This document shows positions 32,311-41,500 of a stretch of 56,397 nucleotides of DNA, piece by piece. How positions within the stretch are numbered: position 1 is the first letter of the stretch; every line of letters begins with the position of its first letter. Where the stretch lies: the NCBI GenBank assembly GCA_049657775.1, contig JBASNZ010000020.1, positions 1 to 56,397 of the forward strand, given 5' to 3'. The notes under the pieces are model-generated. The model searched no databases. It was not told the DNA's origin and saw only the letters and a program-made list of their open reading frames with translations. Both the position numbers and the translations under genes were made by a program. This stretch comes from JBASNZ01 sp049657775 (GTDB lineage: Bacteria > Actinomycetota > Coriobacteriia > Anaerosomatales > Anaerosomataceae).

Positions 32311-33480
32311 ATGGACGTCAACCGCATGCGTCGGAGCCCTTCCGGACACGTTGTCCTCGCTGGCGATGGCAAGGGCCGCTACTCTGCCTTTGTCCCGTCG
32401 CCCCTCCCGCCACAAATCAGCCTCAGCATGGAACTTGCCGGGGCGTTGTCCAGGGCTGACTACGCTCTCGGGCAACTGGCCGGGCACGGCCGGAACATCC
32501 CCAACCCGTCGCTCCTCATCCGCCCCTTCATGCGCAAAGAGGCGGTCCTGTCGTCTCGCATCGAAGGCACCCAGGCAGATCTCAAGGACGTCATGCTCCT
32601 TGAGGCTCAGCAACAAAGTCTGCCGGGCTTTGAGGACGGACGCACGCACGACGCGCAGGAAGTCCTGAACTACGTCATGGCGCTTGAATGGTCCCTCGCA
32701 AACCTCGACACGCTGCCCCTGAGCCTCCGGCTGATTCGGGAAACGCATCGCCGGCTGGTTGAGGGCGTACGGGGCGGGTACGCCGCGCCTGGAGAGTTCA
32801 GATCGACACAGAACTGGATCGGATCGCCGGGCTGCACCCTAGACCAGGCGACATACGTTCCGCCTCCACCCTACGAGATGATGCAGTCGCTGGCAGATCT
32901 CGAAACGTACCTCCACGAGGACGACGCCTACCCGGCGCTGATTCGTCTGGGACTGATCCACTACCAGTTCGAGGCGATCCATCCGTTCATCGACGGTAAC
33001 GGCCGCGTAGGGCGCCTTCTTCTCACACTGCTGCTCTGCTACTGGGACTTGCTGCCGCAGCCCCTGCTCTACCTGAGCGAGTACTTCGAGCGCCATCGCG
33101 ATGAGTACTACTCCCGGTTGCTGGCCGTGAGCGAGAGCGGGCAGTGGGAGTTGTGGCTCATCTTCTTCCTAACAGGTGTCACCGAGCAGGCCGATGATGC
33201 AACGGCGAAGTCCCGGCAGCTTCTCGATCTTAAAGCGGAATTCACGAGTCGGGTGTCGCAGGCCTCGGGCTCGGCCCTGGTTCTCAAGTTGGCGGATGAA
33301 CTGTTCTCAACGCCGATCATCACCATCAACCAGGCGACCGAGCGTCTGGACTCGAACTACCAGGCGGTACGCCGCGCAATCACGACACTCGTTGACCTTG
33401 AGATTCTGAGCGAGGCAACCTGGCAGAGACGTCCCAGAATCTACATCGCTACCCGGATCATGGGAGTGCTGGAGAGCTAG
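32311..33480 (+). CDS. Fic-domain protein with C-terminal winged helix
   Basis: 389 aa from the ATG at 32311; 32302 is also possible. The Fic active site HPFIDGNGRVGR is intact (catalytic His, the phosphate-binding loop and the final Arg). An N-terminal inhibitory helix LSSRIEGTQADL (S/TxxxEG type) suggests autoinhibition. The C-terminal part (TPIITINQATERLDSNYQAV then RRAITTLVDLEILSEA) is winged-helix-like and may bind DNA. Fic enzymes usually transfer AMP from ATP to a Ser/Thr/Tyr hydroxyl. The target is unknown. The AT-rich flanks suggest recent arrival between purQ and purL. Confidence 0.85.
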   Translation: MDVNRMRRSPSGHVVLAGDGKGRYSAFVPSPLPPQISLSMELAGALSRADYALGQLAGHGRNIPNPSLLIRPFMRKEAVLSSRIEGTQADLKDVMLLEAQQQSLPGFEDGRTHDAQEVLNYVMALEWSLANLDTLPLSLRLIRETHRRLVEGVRGGYAAPGEFRSTQNWIGSPGCTLDQATYVPPPPYEMMQSLADLETYLHEDDAYPALIRLGLIHYQFEAIHPFIDGNGRVGRLLLTLLLCYWDLLPQPLLYLSEYFERHRDEYYSRLLAVSESGQWELWLIFFLTGVTEQADDATAKSRQLLDLKAEFTSRVSQASGSALVLKLADELFSTPIITINQATERLDSNYQAVRRAITTLVDLEILSEATWQRRPRIYIATRIMGVLES

Positions 33481-33501
33481 TTATCAGAAGCGTGCGTTCT
33501 A

Positions 33502-33527
33502 TGATAATTGCGCTATCGCTATTATCA
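33502..33527. repeat. AT-rich inverted repeat between convergent genes
   Basis: TGATAAT and ATTATCA, 7-bp arms, 12-base spacer; another TTATCA begins at 33481 right after the Fic stop. It could serve as a weak bidirectional terminator or a binding site for the Fic protein's winged helix. Confidence 0.35.
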
Positions 33528-33567
33528 CCGGGCGAGAACTGGAGTCTCCGATTCTTCGCCCCGTCCC

Positions 33568-33945
33568 TCAGCCTGCGGCCTTCTTCACGAGCGCGGCGAT
33601 CGTTTTCTCCTCGGCGGGCGTGAGTTCGGTAAGCGCGTAGGCGACCGGCCACAGGTTGCCGTCATCAAGCATGGCGACCTCGTTGAAGCCGAGCGTCATA
33701 TAGCGCTCCTTGAACTTGTCCGTCCCGCGGAAGAAGACCAGCACCTTGCCGTCCTTGGCGTACCCGGGCATTCCGTACCAGAGCTTGGGTGCAAGCTCCG
33801 GTGCGGTCTCCTGGATGATCGCGTGAAGGCGCATGCCCGCGCTCAGGTTCGGTTCGGTCCATTCGGCTATGGTCTCAAGCACGGCGGCTTCGCCGTCGAC
33901 TTTCTTGGTGGTCTTCCTGGCTGTGCTGGTCTCGTCTGCAGTCAT
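33568..33945 (-). CDS. DUF1801 (YdhG-like) protein
   Basis: 125 aa from the ATG at 33945. DUF1801 core: MRLHAIIQETAPELAPKLWY, GMPGYAKDGKVLVFFRGTDK and YMTLGFNEVAMLDDGNLWPV. Related domains have been proposed as iron-handling (frataxin-like) proteins, but most are uncharacterised. N-terminal 25 residues are Lys/Thr-rich. It stands alone on the minus strand. Confidence 0.75.
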   Translation of the reverse strand: MTADETSTARKTTKKVDGEAAVLETIAEWTEPNLSAGMRLHAIIQETAPELAPKLWYGMPGYAKDGKVLVFFRGTDKFKERYMTLGFNEVAMLDDGNLWPVAYALTELTPAEEKTIAALVKKAAG

Positions 33946-34126
33946 CTCCGAGCTCCGATCGTGTGATGGTAGCACCCATATATTCCCTGCTCAGCCGCCC
34001 CTTAACCGCTCATCCGCGCGCGCGGCACCCCTCGGCCCCGCCGCCGCCCGACTCCTCCCGCTGCGCCCTCTCTCCTCGGGTACAATGGCGGCATACCCGA
34101 CCGCCACGCCCCAAGGAGCACCGCTG

Positions 34127-36403
34127 ATGCGTGAGGATCTCAGCCCCGAACTTGCCCCGCAGCTCGCTGTCGAGCTGGGCCTCAAGCCAGCCGAGTACGA
34201 GCACGTCGTCGAGATCCTCGGCCGGACGCCCACCATCACCGAGCTCTACATGTACTCGCTCATGTGGAGCGAGCACTGCAGCTACAAGCACTCGCGAAAG
34301 GCGCTTCGCATGTTCCCCAGCGAGGGCCCCGCGGTACTGCAGGGCCCCGGCGAGAACGCCGGCGTGATCTCGGTCGGCGACGGCTGGGCGGTCGCATTCA
34401 AGATGGAGTCGCACAACCACCCGAGCGCCATCGAGCCCTACCAGGGCGCGGCAACCGGCGTTGGCGGCATCATCCGCGACATCTTCACCATGGGCGCGCG
34501 TCCGATCGCCTCGCTTGATTCACTCCGCTTCGGCACCCTGGACAAACCTCGCCAGCGCTACTTGTTCGAGGGCGCGGTCGCTGGCATCGGCGGCTACGGC
34601 AACTGCCTCGGCGTGCCCACCGTTGGCGGCGAGGTCTACTTTGACGAGGCGTACGAGGGCAACTGCCTCATCAACGCCATGTCGATCGGTCTCATGCGCG
34701 AGGAGAAACTCACCCGCGCGACCGCGTCGGGTCCCGGCAACCTGGTGCTGCTCATCGGCTCCACCACCGGCCGCGACGGCATCGGTGGCGCATCCACGCT
34801 GGCCAGCCAGGAGTTTGACGAGAAGGCCGAGGACAAGCGCCCCAGCGTGCAGGTGGGCGACCCGTTCGAGGAGAAGCTGCTCATCGAGGCGTGCCTCGAG
34901 CTGCTCGATGGCGGCCTGCTTGTAGGCCTCGGCGACCTTGGCGCAGCGGGACTGACCTCCTCGGCAAGCGAGATGGCGAGCCGCGGCGGCGTGGGACTCG
35001 ACATCGACGTCGCCAAGATCCCCGCGCGCGAGGACGCCATGAAGCCGTTCGAGTTCATGGTCTCCGAGAGCCAGGAGCGCATGCTCGCCGTGGTCGAGCC
35101 CGAGAAGCTCGACGCTGCGCAGACCGTGTGCACCAAATGGGGCCTGCGCTCCACCGTCATCGGCACGGTCACCGACACCGGCCGGTTCGTGGTCAGCGAG
35201 GGCGACGAGATCGTGGCCGATATGCCCGCGGCCACGCTCGCCCACGACGCGCCCATCTACGACCCGGTAATGACGCGGCCCGCGTACCTCGACGAGCTCC
35301 AGGCCTTCGACCCGCTCACCGAGATCGAGCACCCCGAGAACACGTACGTGCTCGAAGACACGCTGCTAGCGCTGCTCGCCAGCCCCAACATCTGCTCGCG
35401 CCGCTGGATCTGGGAGCAGTACGACCACCAGGTCATGCTCAACACGGTCGTTCTCCCCGGCAGCGACGCCGCCGTCCTCCGCATCGGTGACACCGGCCGG
35501 GGAGAGATGACCACCCGCGCGATCGCGGTCTCGTCCGACTGCAACGGCCGCTACTGCTACCTCGATCCGTACGTGGGCGCGCAGATCGCGTTTGCCGAGG
35601 CAGCCCGCAACGTGGCCTGCTCGGGCGGCGTACCGGCAGCCATCACGGACTGCCTCAACTTCGGCAACCCTGAGAAGCCCGAGGTGTTCTGGACGTTCTA
35701 CGAATCGGTCCGCGGACTCTCGGACGCGTGCAAGGCCTTTGGCGTGCCGGTCATCTCCGGCAACGTGAGCTTCTACAACGAGAGCTTCGGCAGCCCGATC
35801 TACCCCACGCCGACGGTCGGCCTTGTCGGCCTCATCGACGACGTTGCCAAGCACTGCACGATGTCGTTCAAGAACGCCGGCGACGTGGTGGTGCTCATCG
35901 GCGAGACCGGTGCCGACCTGGGCGGAAGCGAGTACCTCAAGTTCATCCACGACGTCGTCGCCGGACGTCCCCCGGCGCTTGATCTCGAGCTGGAGCAGGC
36001 CGTGCAGCGCACCGTCATCGAAGCGATCGCCGCGGGCATTCTTTCCTCGGCACACGACTGTTCCGAGGGCGGCATTGCGATCACGCTCGCGGAGAGTTGC
36101 ATCGCCGGCGGTATCGGCTGCGACATCCATCTGGACACCGAACTCCCCATGGCCGTGGAGCTGTTCTCGGAGACGCAGAGCCGCATCGTCGTGAGCGTTC
36201 CCGAGGACAGCGCCGAAGCCCTTTTCGAGCTCTGCCTCGCGCACGAGGTGCCGTACTCGGTCATCGGTACCGTCGGCGGTGACGGGCTGGAGATCGAGGG
36301 CATGGCAAGCCTGTCACTCAAGGAGCTGCGCAACGCCTGGGAGCCCACGCTCGAGCGGCTCGTGCACGGCGATATCGTTCCCGAGGAGCTGCACGAGGGA
36401 TAG
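34127..36403 (+). CDS. purL: FGAM synthase large subunit PurL (small type)
   Basis: 758 aa from the ATG at 34127 with AAGGAG at 34113; the reading frame extends upstream but lacks a site. YMYSLMWSEHCSYKHSRKAL and KMESHNHPSAIEPYQGAATG (metal/ATP residues) mark the family, with GETGADLGGSEYLKFIHDVV and HDCSEGGIAITLAESCIAGG in the second half. It is of the about 740-residue kind that needs PurS and PurQ, both present at 30814 and 31060. A TACAAT -10 at 34081-34086 lies upstream. Confidence 0.95.
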   Translation: MREDLSPELAPQLAVELGLKPAEYEHVVEILGRTPTITELYMYSLMWSEHCSYKHSRKALRMFPSEGPAVLQGPGENAGVISVGDGWAVAFKMESHNHPSAIEPYQGAATGVGGIIRDIFTMGARPIASLDSLRFGTLDKPRQRYLFEGAVAGIGGYGNCLGVPTVGGEVYFDEAYEGNCLINAMSIGLMREEKLTRATASGPGNLVLLIGSTTGRDGIGGASTLASQEFDEKAEDKRPSVQVGDPFEEKLLIEACLELLDGGLLVGLGDLGAAGLTSSASEMASRGGVGLDIDVAKIPAREDAMKPFEFMVSESQERMLAVVEPEKLDAAQTVCTKWGLRSTVIGTVTDTGRFVVSEGDEIVADMPAATLAHDAPIYDPVMTRPAYLDELQAFDPLTEIEHPENTYVLEDTLLALLASPNICSRRWIWEQYDHQVMLNTVVLPGSDAAVLRIGDTGRGEMTTRAIAVSSDCNGRYCYLDPYVGAQIAFAEAARNVACSGGVPAAITDCLNFGNPEKPEVFWTFYESVRGLSDACKAFGVPVISGNVSFYNESFGSPIYPTPTVGLVGLIDDVAKHCTMSFKNAGDVVVLIGETGADLGGSEYLKFIHDVVAGRPPALDLELEQAVQRTVIEAIAAGILSSAHDCSEGGIAITLAESCIAGGIGCDIHLDTELPMAVELFSETQSRIVVSVPEDSAEALFELCLAHEVPYSVIGTVGGDGLEIEGMASLSLKELRNAWEPTLERLVHGDIVPEELHEG

Positions 36404-36540
36404 TCGTTCTGGCGTCCATGGGGCGGCAAGAAGGGCGCGGCCGCGGGCGCCTTTCGTCCGTGACGCGCTCCGAGTCGCGGTAGCGTGCTATCCTACTCCG
36501 CATCAACCCCTTTCCAGCGCGTGAGGATGTTTCTCCTGTC

Positions 36541-37998
36541 ATGACTCACAAGCCACCGCACGATGATTGGATCTTGAGCGAAAGCCCCGACCGCCCCGAG
36601 GAGGCGTGTGGTGTCTTCGGGGTGTACGCGCCCGGGGAGGACGTCGCGCGGCTCACGTACTTCGGTCTGCACGCCCTGCAGCATCGCGGGCAGGAGTCGG
36701 CAGGGATCGCGGTTGCCGACGGGCACACCCTTACCGTCACCAAGAACCTAGGATTGGTGCCGCAGGTCTTCAAGGAAAGCGACCTCGCCACCCTGCAGGG
36801 ACACGTGGCCATCGGCCACACGCGCTACTCCACCACAGGCTCCAGTTCGCGCTGGGAGAACGCGCAGCCGATGGTGTCATCCATCGGTCCCAACATGATC
36901 GCGCTGGCGCACAACGGCAACCTGGTCAACACCGTCGAACTCCGGCAGGGCCTCAAAGGCAGAGGCGTTCGCTTCCGCTCCACCACAGACTCCGAGGTCA
37001 TCACCTCGCTTGTCGACCATTTCACGCAGCGGCACAGCTCCATCCGCGGCGGCATCATGGAGACCATGCGTCTCATCGACGGTGCGTACTCGGTCGTTCT
37101 CATGTCCGAGGAGACCCTGTACGCCTTTCGCGACCCGCACGGGGTTCGGCCGCTCTCTATCGGCCGGCTGGGCGACGGCTGGGTCGTGGCTTCCGAGACG
37201 TGCGCGCTCGACATCATCGGCGCCGAGTACGTGCGAGACGTGGCGCCCGGAGAGATGATCCGCATCGGCGCCGACGGACTTACCGCCGAGCAGGCGGTCC
37301 CCGCAAAGCGGCAGGCGCTCTGCATCTTCGAATTCGTCTACTTCGCGCGTCCCGACAGCGTGCTTAATGACTGTAGCCTCTACGAGGCGCGGATGCGTAT
37401 GGGCGCTGCGCTTGCGCGGTCCGCCCCGGCGGACGCGGACCTGGTGATCGGCGTGCCGGACACCGGCGCACCGGGCGCCGTCGGCTACGCCAAGGAGAGC
37501 GGCATCCCATACGGCGAGGGACTGGTGAAGAACCGCTACATCGGGCGGACGTTCATCTCGCCGACGCAGTCGCTGCGCCAGCAAGGGATACGCCTCAAGC
37601 TCAATCCCATGAAGCATGTCATCAAGGGCAAGCGGCTCGTTGTGGTCGACGACTCCATCGTTCGCGGCAATACCACGCGCAAGCTCGTGGCGCTGCTCCG
37701 CGAGTCGGGTGCGGCCGAGGTCCACATGCGCATCACGTCGCCGCCGGTCGTGTGGCCATGCTTCTACGGCATCGACACAGACACGCAGGAACAGCTCATC
37801 GCTGCGACCAAGTCGGTCGAGGAGATCCGCGAGCACATCGGCGCCGACTCGTTGGCGTACCTCTCGGTTGGCGACATGGTCGCTTCGACGGGACGCCCGG
37901 ACGATGAGTACTGCCTCGCGTGCTTCACGGGCGACTACCTGATCGACATCCCCGACTCGGTCAAGCGAGGTAAGCTCAGCCTGGAGCCGGTGGGGTGA
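36541..37998 (+). CDS. purF: Amidophosphoribosyltransferase
   Basis: 485 aa. A short propeptide (residues 1-22) precedes the nucleophile Cys23 in EEACGVFGVYAPG. The N-terminal glutaminase domain has LHALQHRGQESAGIAV and HTRYSTTGSS; the PRTase domain has the PRPP loop VVVDDSIVRGNTTRKL. Two late cysteines (ITSPPVVWPCFYGIDTDT and CLACFTGDYLIDIP) with earlier ones match the Bacillus-type [4Fe-4S] enzyme. First committed step of purine synthesis. Confidence 0.95.
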   Translation: MTHKPPHDDWILSESPDRPEEACGVFGVYAPGEDVARLTYFGLHALQHRGQESAGIAVADGHTLTVTKNLGLVPQVFKESDLATLQGHVAIGHTRYSTTGSSSRWENAQPMVSSIGPNMIALAHNGNLVNTVELRQGLKGRGVRFRSTTDSEVITSLVDHFTQRHSSIRGGIMETMRLIDGAYSVVLMSEETLYAFRDPHGVRPLSIGRLGDGWVVASETCALDIIGAEYVRDVAPGEMIRIGADGLTAEQAVPAKRQALCIFEFVYFARPDSVLNDCSLYEARMRMGAALARSAPADADLVIGVPDTGAPGAVGYAKESGIPYGEGLVKNRYIGRTFISPTQSLRQQGIRLKLNPMKHVIKGKRLVVVDDSIVRGNTTRKLVALLRESGAAEVHMRITSPPVVWPCFYGIDTDTQEQLIAATKSVEEIREHIGADSLAYLSVGDMVASTGRPDDEYCLACFTGDYLIDIPDSVKRGKLSLEPVG

Positions 37999-38429
37999 CG
38001 GTCCCGGTCGTGCTCGCCGCCGTCGCAGACGGTGTGAGGCTGGGCGTGCAGTTCAACCCGCTGTTCGCGACGATCGGCTCGGCCATCGCGGCGGCACTCC
38101 TCGGCTACCCTAAGGCCCCGGTCGAGCGCAGGTTCACCGCCGGCGCGGTCATCGTGATCGCATGGCTCACGGGTGACGGACTCCGCATCCTTGGCCGCGC
38201 TCGCGACACTATCGACGGTATCGGCGCGCTCGGCAACTCGGTTTCGGGCTGGAGTCTGCTCGGGTTGTGGGCGCTCGTCAGCATCGCACTTGGCTACGTG
38301 CTCCCGATGCTCGTGGGCGTCGCCGTCGGGCGCCGCGTCACGTTCGGTACCGGTTGGCTGGCTGCCGCCACCATCGCTATCGCCGTGTCACTCGCGCTTG
38401 CTACACTCCTTGGAGGGATCACCTTCTAA
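37995..38429 (+). CDS. Membrane protein coupled to purF
   Basis: 144 aa from the GTG at 37995 (GTGA overlap with purF). About four hydrophobic segments (FATIGSAIAAALLGY, FTAGAVIVIAWLTG, LLGLWALVSIALGYVLPM, AAATIAIAVSLALATLLG). No family recognised. Gene coupling indicates co-expression, not function. Confidence 0.6.
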   Translation: MTVPVVLAAVADGVRLGVQFNPLFATIGSAIAAALLGYPKAPVERRFTAGAVIVIAWLTGDGLRILGRARDTIDGIGALGNSVSGWSLLGLWALVSIALGYVLPMLVGVAVGRRVTFGTGWLAAATIAIAVSLALATLLGGITF

Positions 38430-38510
38430 GTTGTCGGATGAGTAACGGCACAAGGAATCGGCGCTGTTTCCGAGAACTCTTGGGGTGTATTCATGATCTT
38501 TGGGGATTTC

Positions 38511-38532
38511 TCGCCGACAATCGGGTCGGCGA
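38511..38532 (+). other. Leader hairpin before the subtilase gene
   Basis: TCGCCGAC pairs perfectly with GTCGGCGA around AATCGG, followed by CCTTTCTT and then the Shine-Dalgarno GGGGAGGGG. It could be a small attenuator or an RNA-stability element of the 38553 transcript. Confidence 0.35.
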
Positions 38533-38552
38533 CCTTTCTTGGGGAGGGGACC

Positions 38553-41500
38553 ATGAGGGGTAGGACAGGTGTGTTCGCACGCGCTCTGTGGCTTGCCGTC
38601 GCGATGGCTCTGGTTGTCGGCATGGTGCCGGCAGCGGGCTTCGCCGGGGAGCCGGCACGGGGCAAGATGGTATCCAGGTACGAGGTCGAAGGTTCGGGCA
38701 CCAGAGGGGTAGCCGGACCGCTGCAGACCATGGACGCCAGGCGGACCGTGGTCCGTTGGGCGCCGGGCGTGCAGGCAGAGCAGATCAAGGCGGCCGGCGA
38801 GCAGATCGGCTTCAGGGTGCTGCGGGCATCGCAGCGACTGGGCTACACGCTCGTGGAGCCCACGCGTAAAGGACTCACTCCGGCCGATCTGGCCGCGGAA
38901 CTCAAACGAGCGCGGCTGGCAGTCCGGGCCGACGCCGAGAAGGTGTTCTCGGTCGCCTCGCTCCCGGTTCCCAACGACCCGTACTTCTCGGGGCAGTGGG
39001 CGCTTCACAACACCGGTCAGACGGGCGGCACGCCCGACGCCGACATCGATGCGCCCGAGGCCTGGGCAGTCAACGGTACCGGATCCGATGACGTGATCGT
39101 GGCGGTGGTAGACACGGGTGTCGACATCTCACACGAGGACTTGCGCAACAACATCTGGCGCAACCCCGGCGAGATCGCCGGCAACGGGCGTGACGACGAC
39201 GGCAACGGCTACGTCGATGACGTCAACGGGTTCGACTTCTACATGTACGACGGGACCGTCTACGACCAGCAGGACGGCGATCAGCACGGCACGCACGTGT
39301 CCGGGATCATCGGCGCCGAGGGCAACAACGGTATCGGCGTGTCGGGCGTCAACCACGACGTGACCATCATGCCCGTCAAGTTCCTCGGCCCAGGTGGCGG
39401 CGGCGAGTTCGAAGGCGCCGAGGCACTCATGTACGCGGTCGACAACGGCGCTCAGGTCATCAACTGCTCCTGGGGGGGCCCGTACTCGCTCGTCATCGAT
39501 GAGGCCCTGCAGTACGCGGCGGACCATGGCGTGGTCGTGTGCGTGGCGGCCGGCAACGACATGATGGACGTCGACCAGAGCCGGGACTCGTTCTACCCGG
39601 CTTCCTCCAACGCCGAGACCGTCATAACGGTTGCTTCGACGGATCACAACGACGACCTGTCGTTCTTCTCCAACTACGGTGACGAGACCGTTGAGCTGGC
39701 GGCACCGGGCGAAGAAGTCACGTCCACGCTGCCGTACGACGTCGTCGGCGTGTACGTCAACGACCTCCCGTTCAAGGTCGCGTTCCTCGCGTTTTGCGCC
39801 GAGGGCATAGTACCCGCCTCGGCAGGCAAGGCGGCGGTCACCGGCTCGCTCACACAGCTGGGAGCCGCGGTGTCGACCCCGATCGTCATCGTCGATGACA
39901 GCCTGCCGACCGAGATGGGTGAGGTCGCAGGTGAGCGGCTCGGCTTCTATACCGACACTCTCGCCGCTGCTGGCTACACCGCGGTGACGACCTGGTCGAC
40001 CGAGAGCAAAGGCACACCTCCGCTCTCGGCGCTTCAGGGCAAGATCGTCGTATGGTTCACGGGCGCTGTGCCCGCTGGCTGGTACGCAGCCAACACGCTC
40101 AACATGGCCGACACGGCGGTCCTCAAAGATTACATGGACAACGGCGGGCGCCTGCTACTGGCAAGCGGTGAGGTCGCAGCGGACGTCCTGTGGTTCGACG
40201 AGGAGTTCATGATCGAGTACATGCACGTGTTACCGAACGACCAGGCCACATGGGGTACGGCTCTTCGCGGCACGCCGGGGACGCCGTTCTCCGGTATCAC
40301 CGGCGCGCTAGCACCCGAGTACGCCACGCCATACGAGGCCAAGTGGCCAGCGGGCAGCGACCCTCTCTACCTCATCGACGAGGTGGCGAAGCCCATCTTC
40401 GAGATGGGTGGCTACGGACCGCTCAGCGGAACGTCGATGGCGACACCGCAGGTCACGGGCGCGGCGGCACACATTCTCTCAGTGGCGCCGGATGCCGATG
40501 CTGCCGAGATCAAGGCCCGGATCGAGAACACTGCCGAGCCATTGGCGTCGCTCGAGGGCATGGTCAACAGCGGCGGCCGCCTGGATCTGGCTCGAGTGTT
40601 CGACACGTACCCGGGCCGCCCGACCATCTCCGCGCCAGTCACAGGCGATGTCCTGCGGGCCAACCAGCCGTCCACGCTGGCGTGGACACCCGCGTTCGGT
40701 GGCTCGACCGAGGCCACGTTCGACGCCGAGATCGGTATCCCGTTCTCGGCATGGACCGAGGACTTCAACGATGGTGACCTCGCGGGATGGGAGATCAGCG
40801 GAAACCACTCCTGGGATACCACGACCGGTGCCTACGAGGGCGATTACGCTCTGTGGAGCGGCACACCGTCACCGGGGAACATCGGCTCGGCGCAAACGAC
40901 CGTCACCGTGCCCAGCGGTGGGGGCACGGTTTCGCTGTGGGCCAAGATGTCCGCCGCGGAGCCCATGATGACGTGGGGTTCCGTCTACATGGATGGCGTC
41001 TGGATCGCCGACATGTACGAGACGACCGACTGGACCCGTTTCGAGGCGACGGTCCCGGAGGGCGAGCACGCCCTATGGGTTGAATACTACGTTGATGAGT
41101 TCGTCTCAGAATCCTCGCAGGACTACTTCGCAATCGACAACATCACCGTAAACGGGCACGACTGGGAGGTCCTCGGGTCGACGGACGCCGGTGACTACGA
41201 CCTTGGATTCACCGCACCGGACATGGATACAGACGATCTGTGGTTCCGCGTTCGCGGCAACCTCAACGGCGTCTCGTCCGGGTGGGCGTACTCCAAGAAC
41301 GTGAAGGTCAGCTCGGACTTCGTGGCGCCCGCCGCACCGACGGCATTCACTGCGGTGGCCGGCACCGACGGTGACGCCACCCTGTCCTGGACCGATCCTG
41401 CCGATGCCGACTTCGCGTACACGCGTGTCCTCAGGAGCCTCGACGGCTCACCGGCCGGCCCGGACGATGCCGGTGCCGTGATCGTCTACGAGGGTACCGG

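Noticed and set aside
36430..36470. GC-rich inverted repeat after purL
   Set aside because: Only about five clean pairs and no T-tract; weak.
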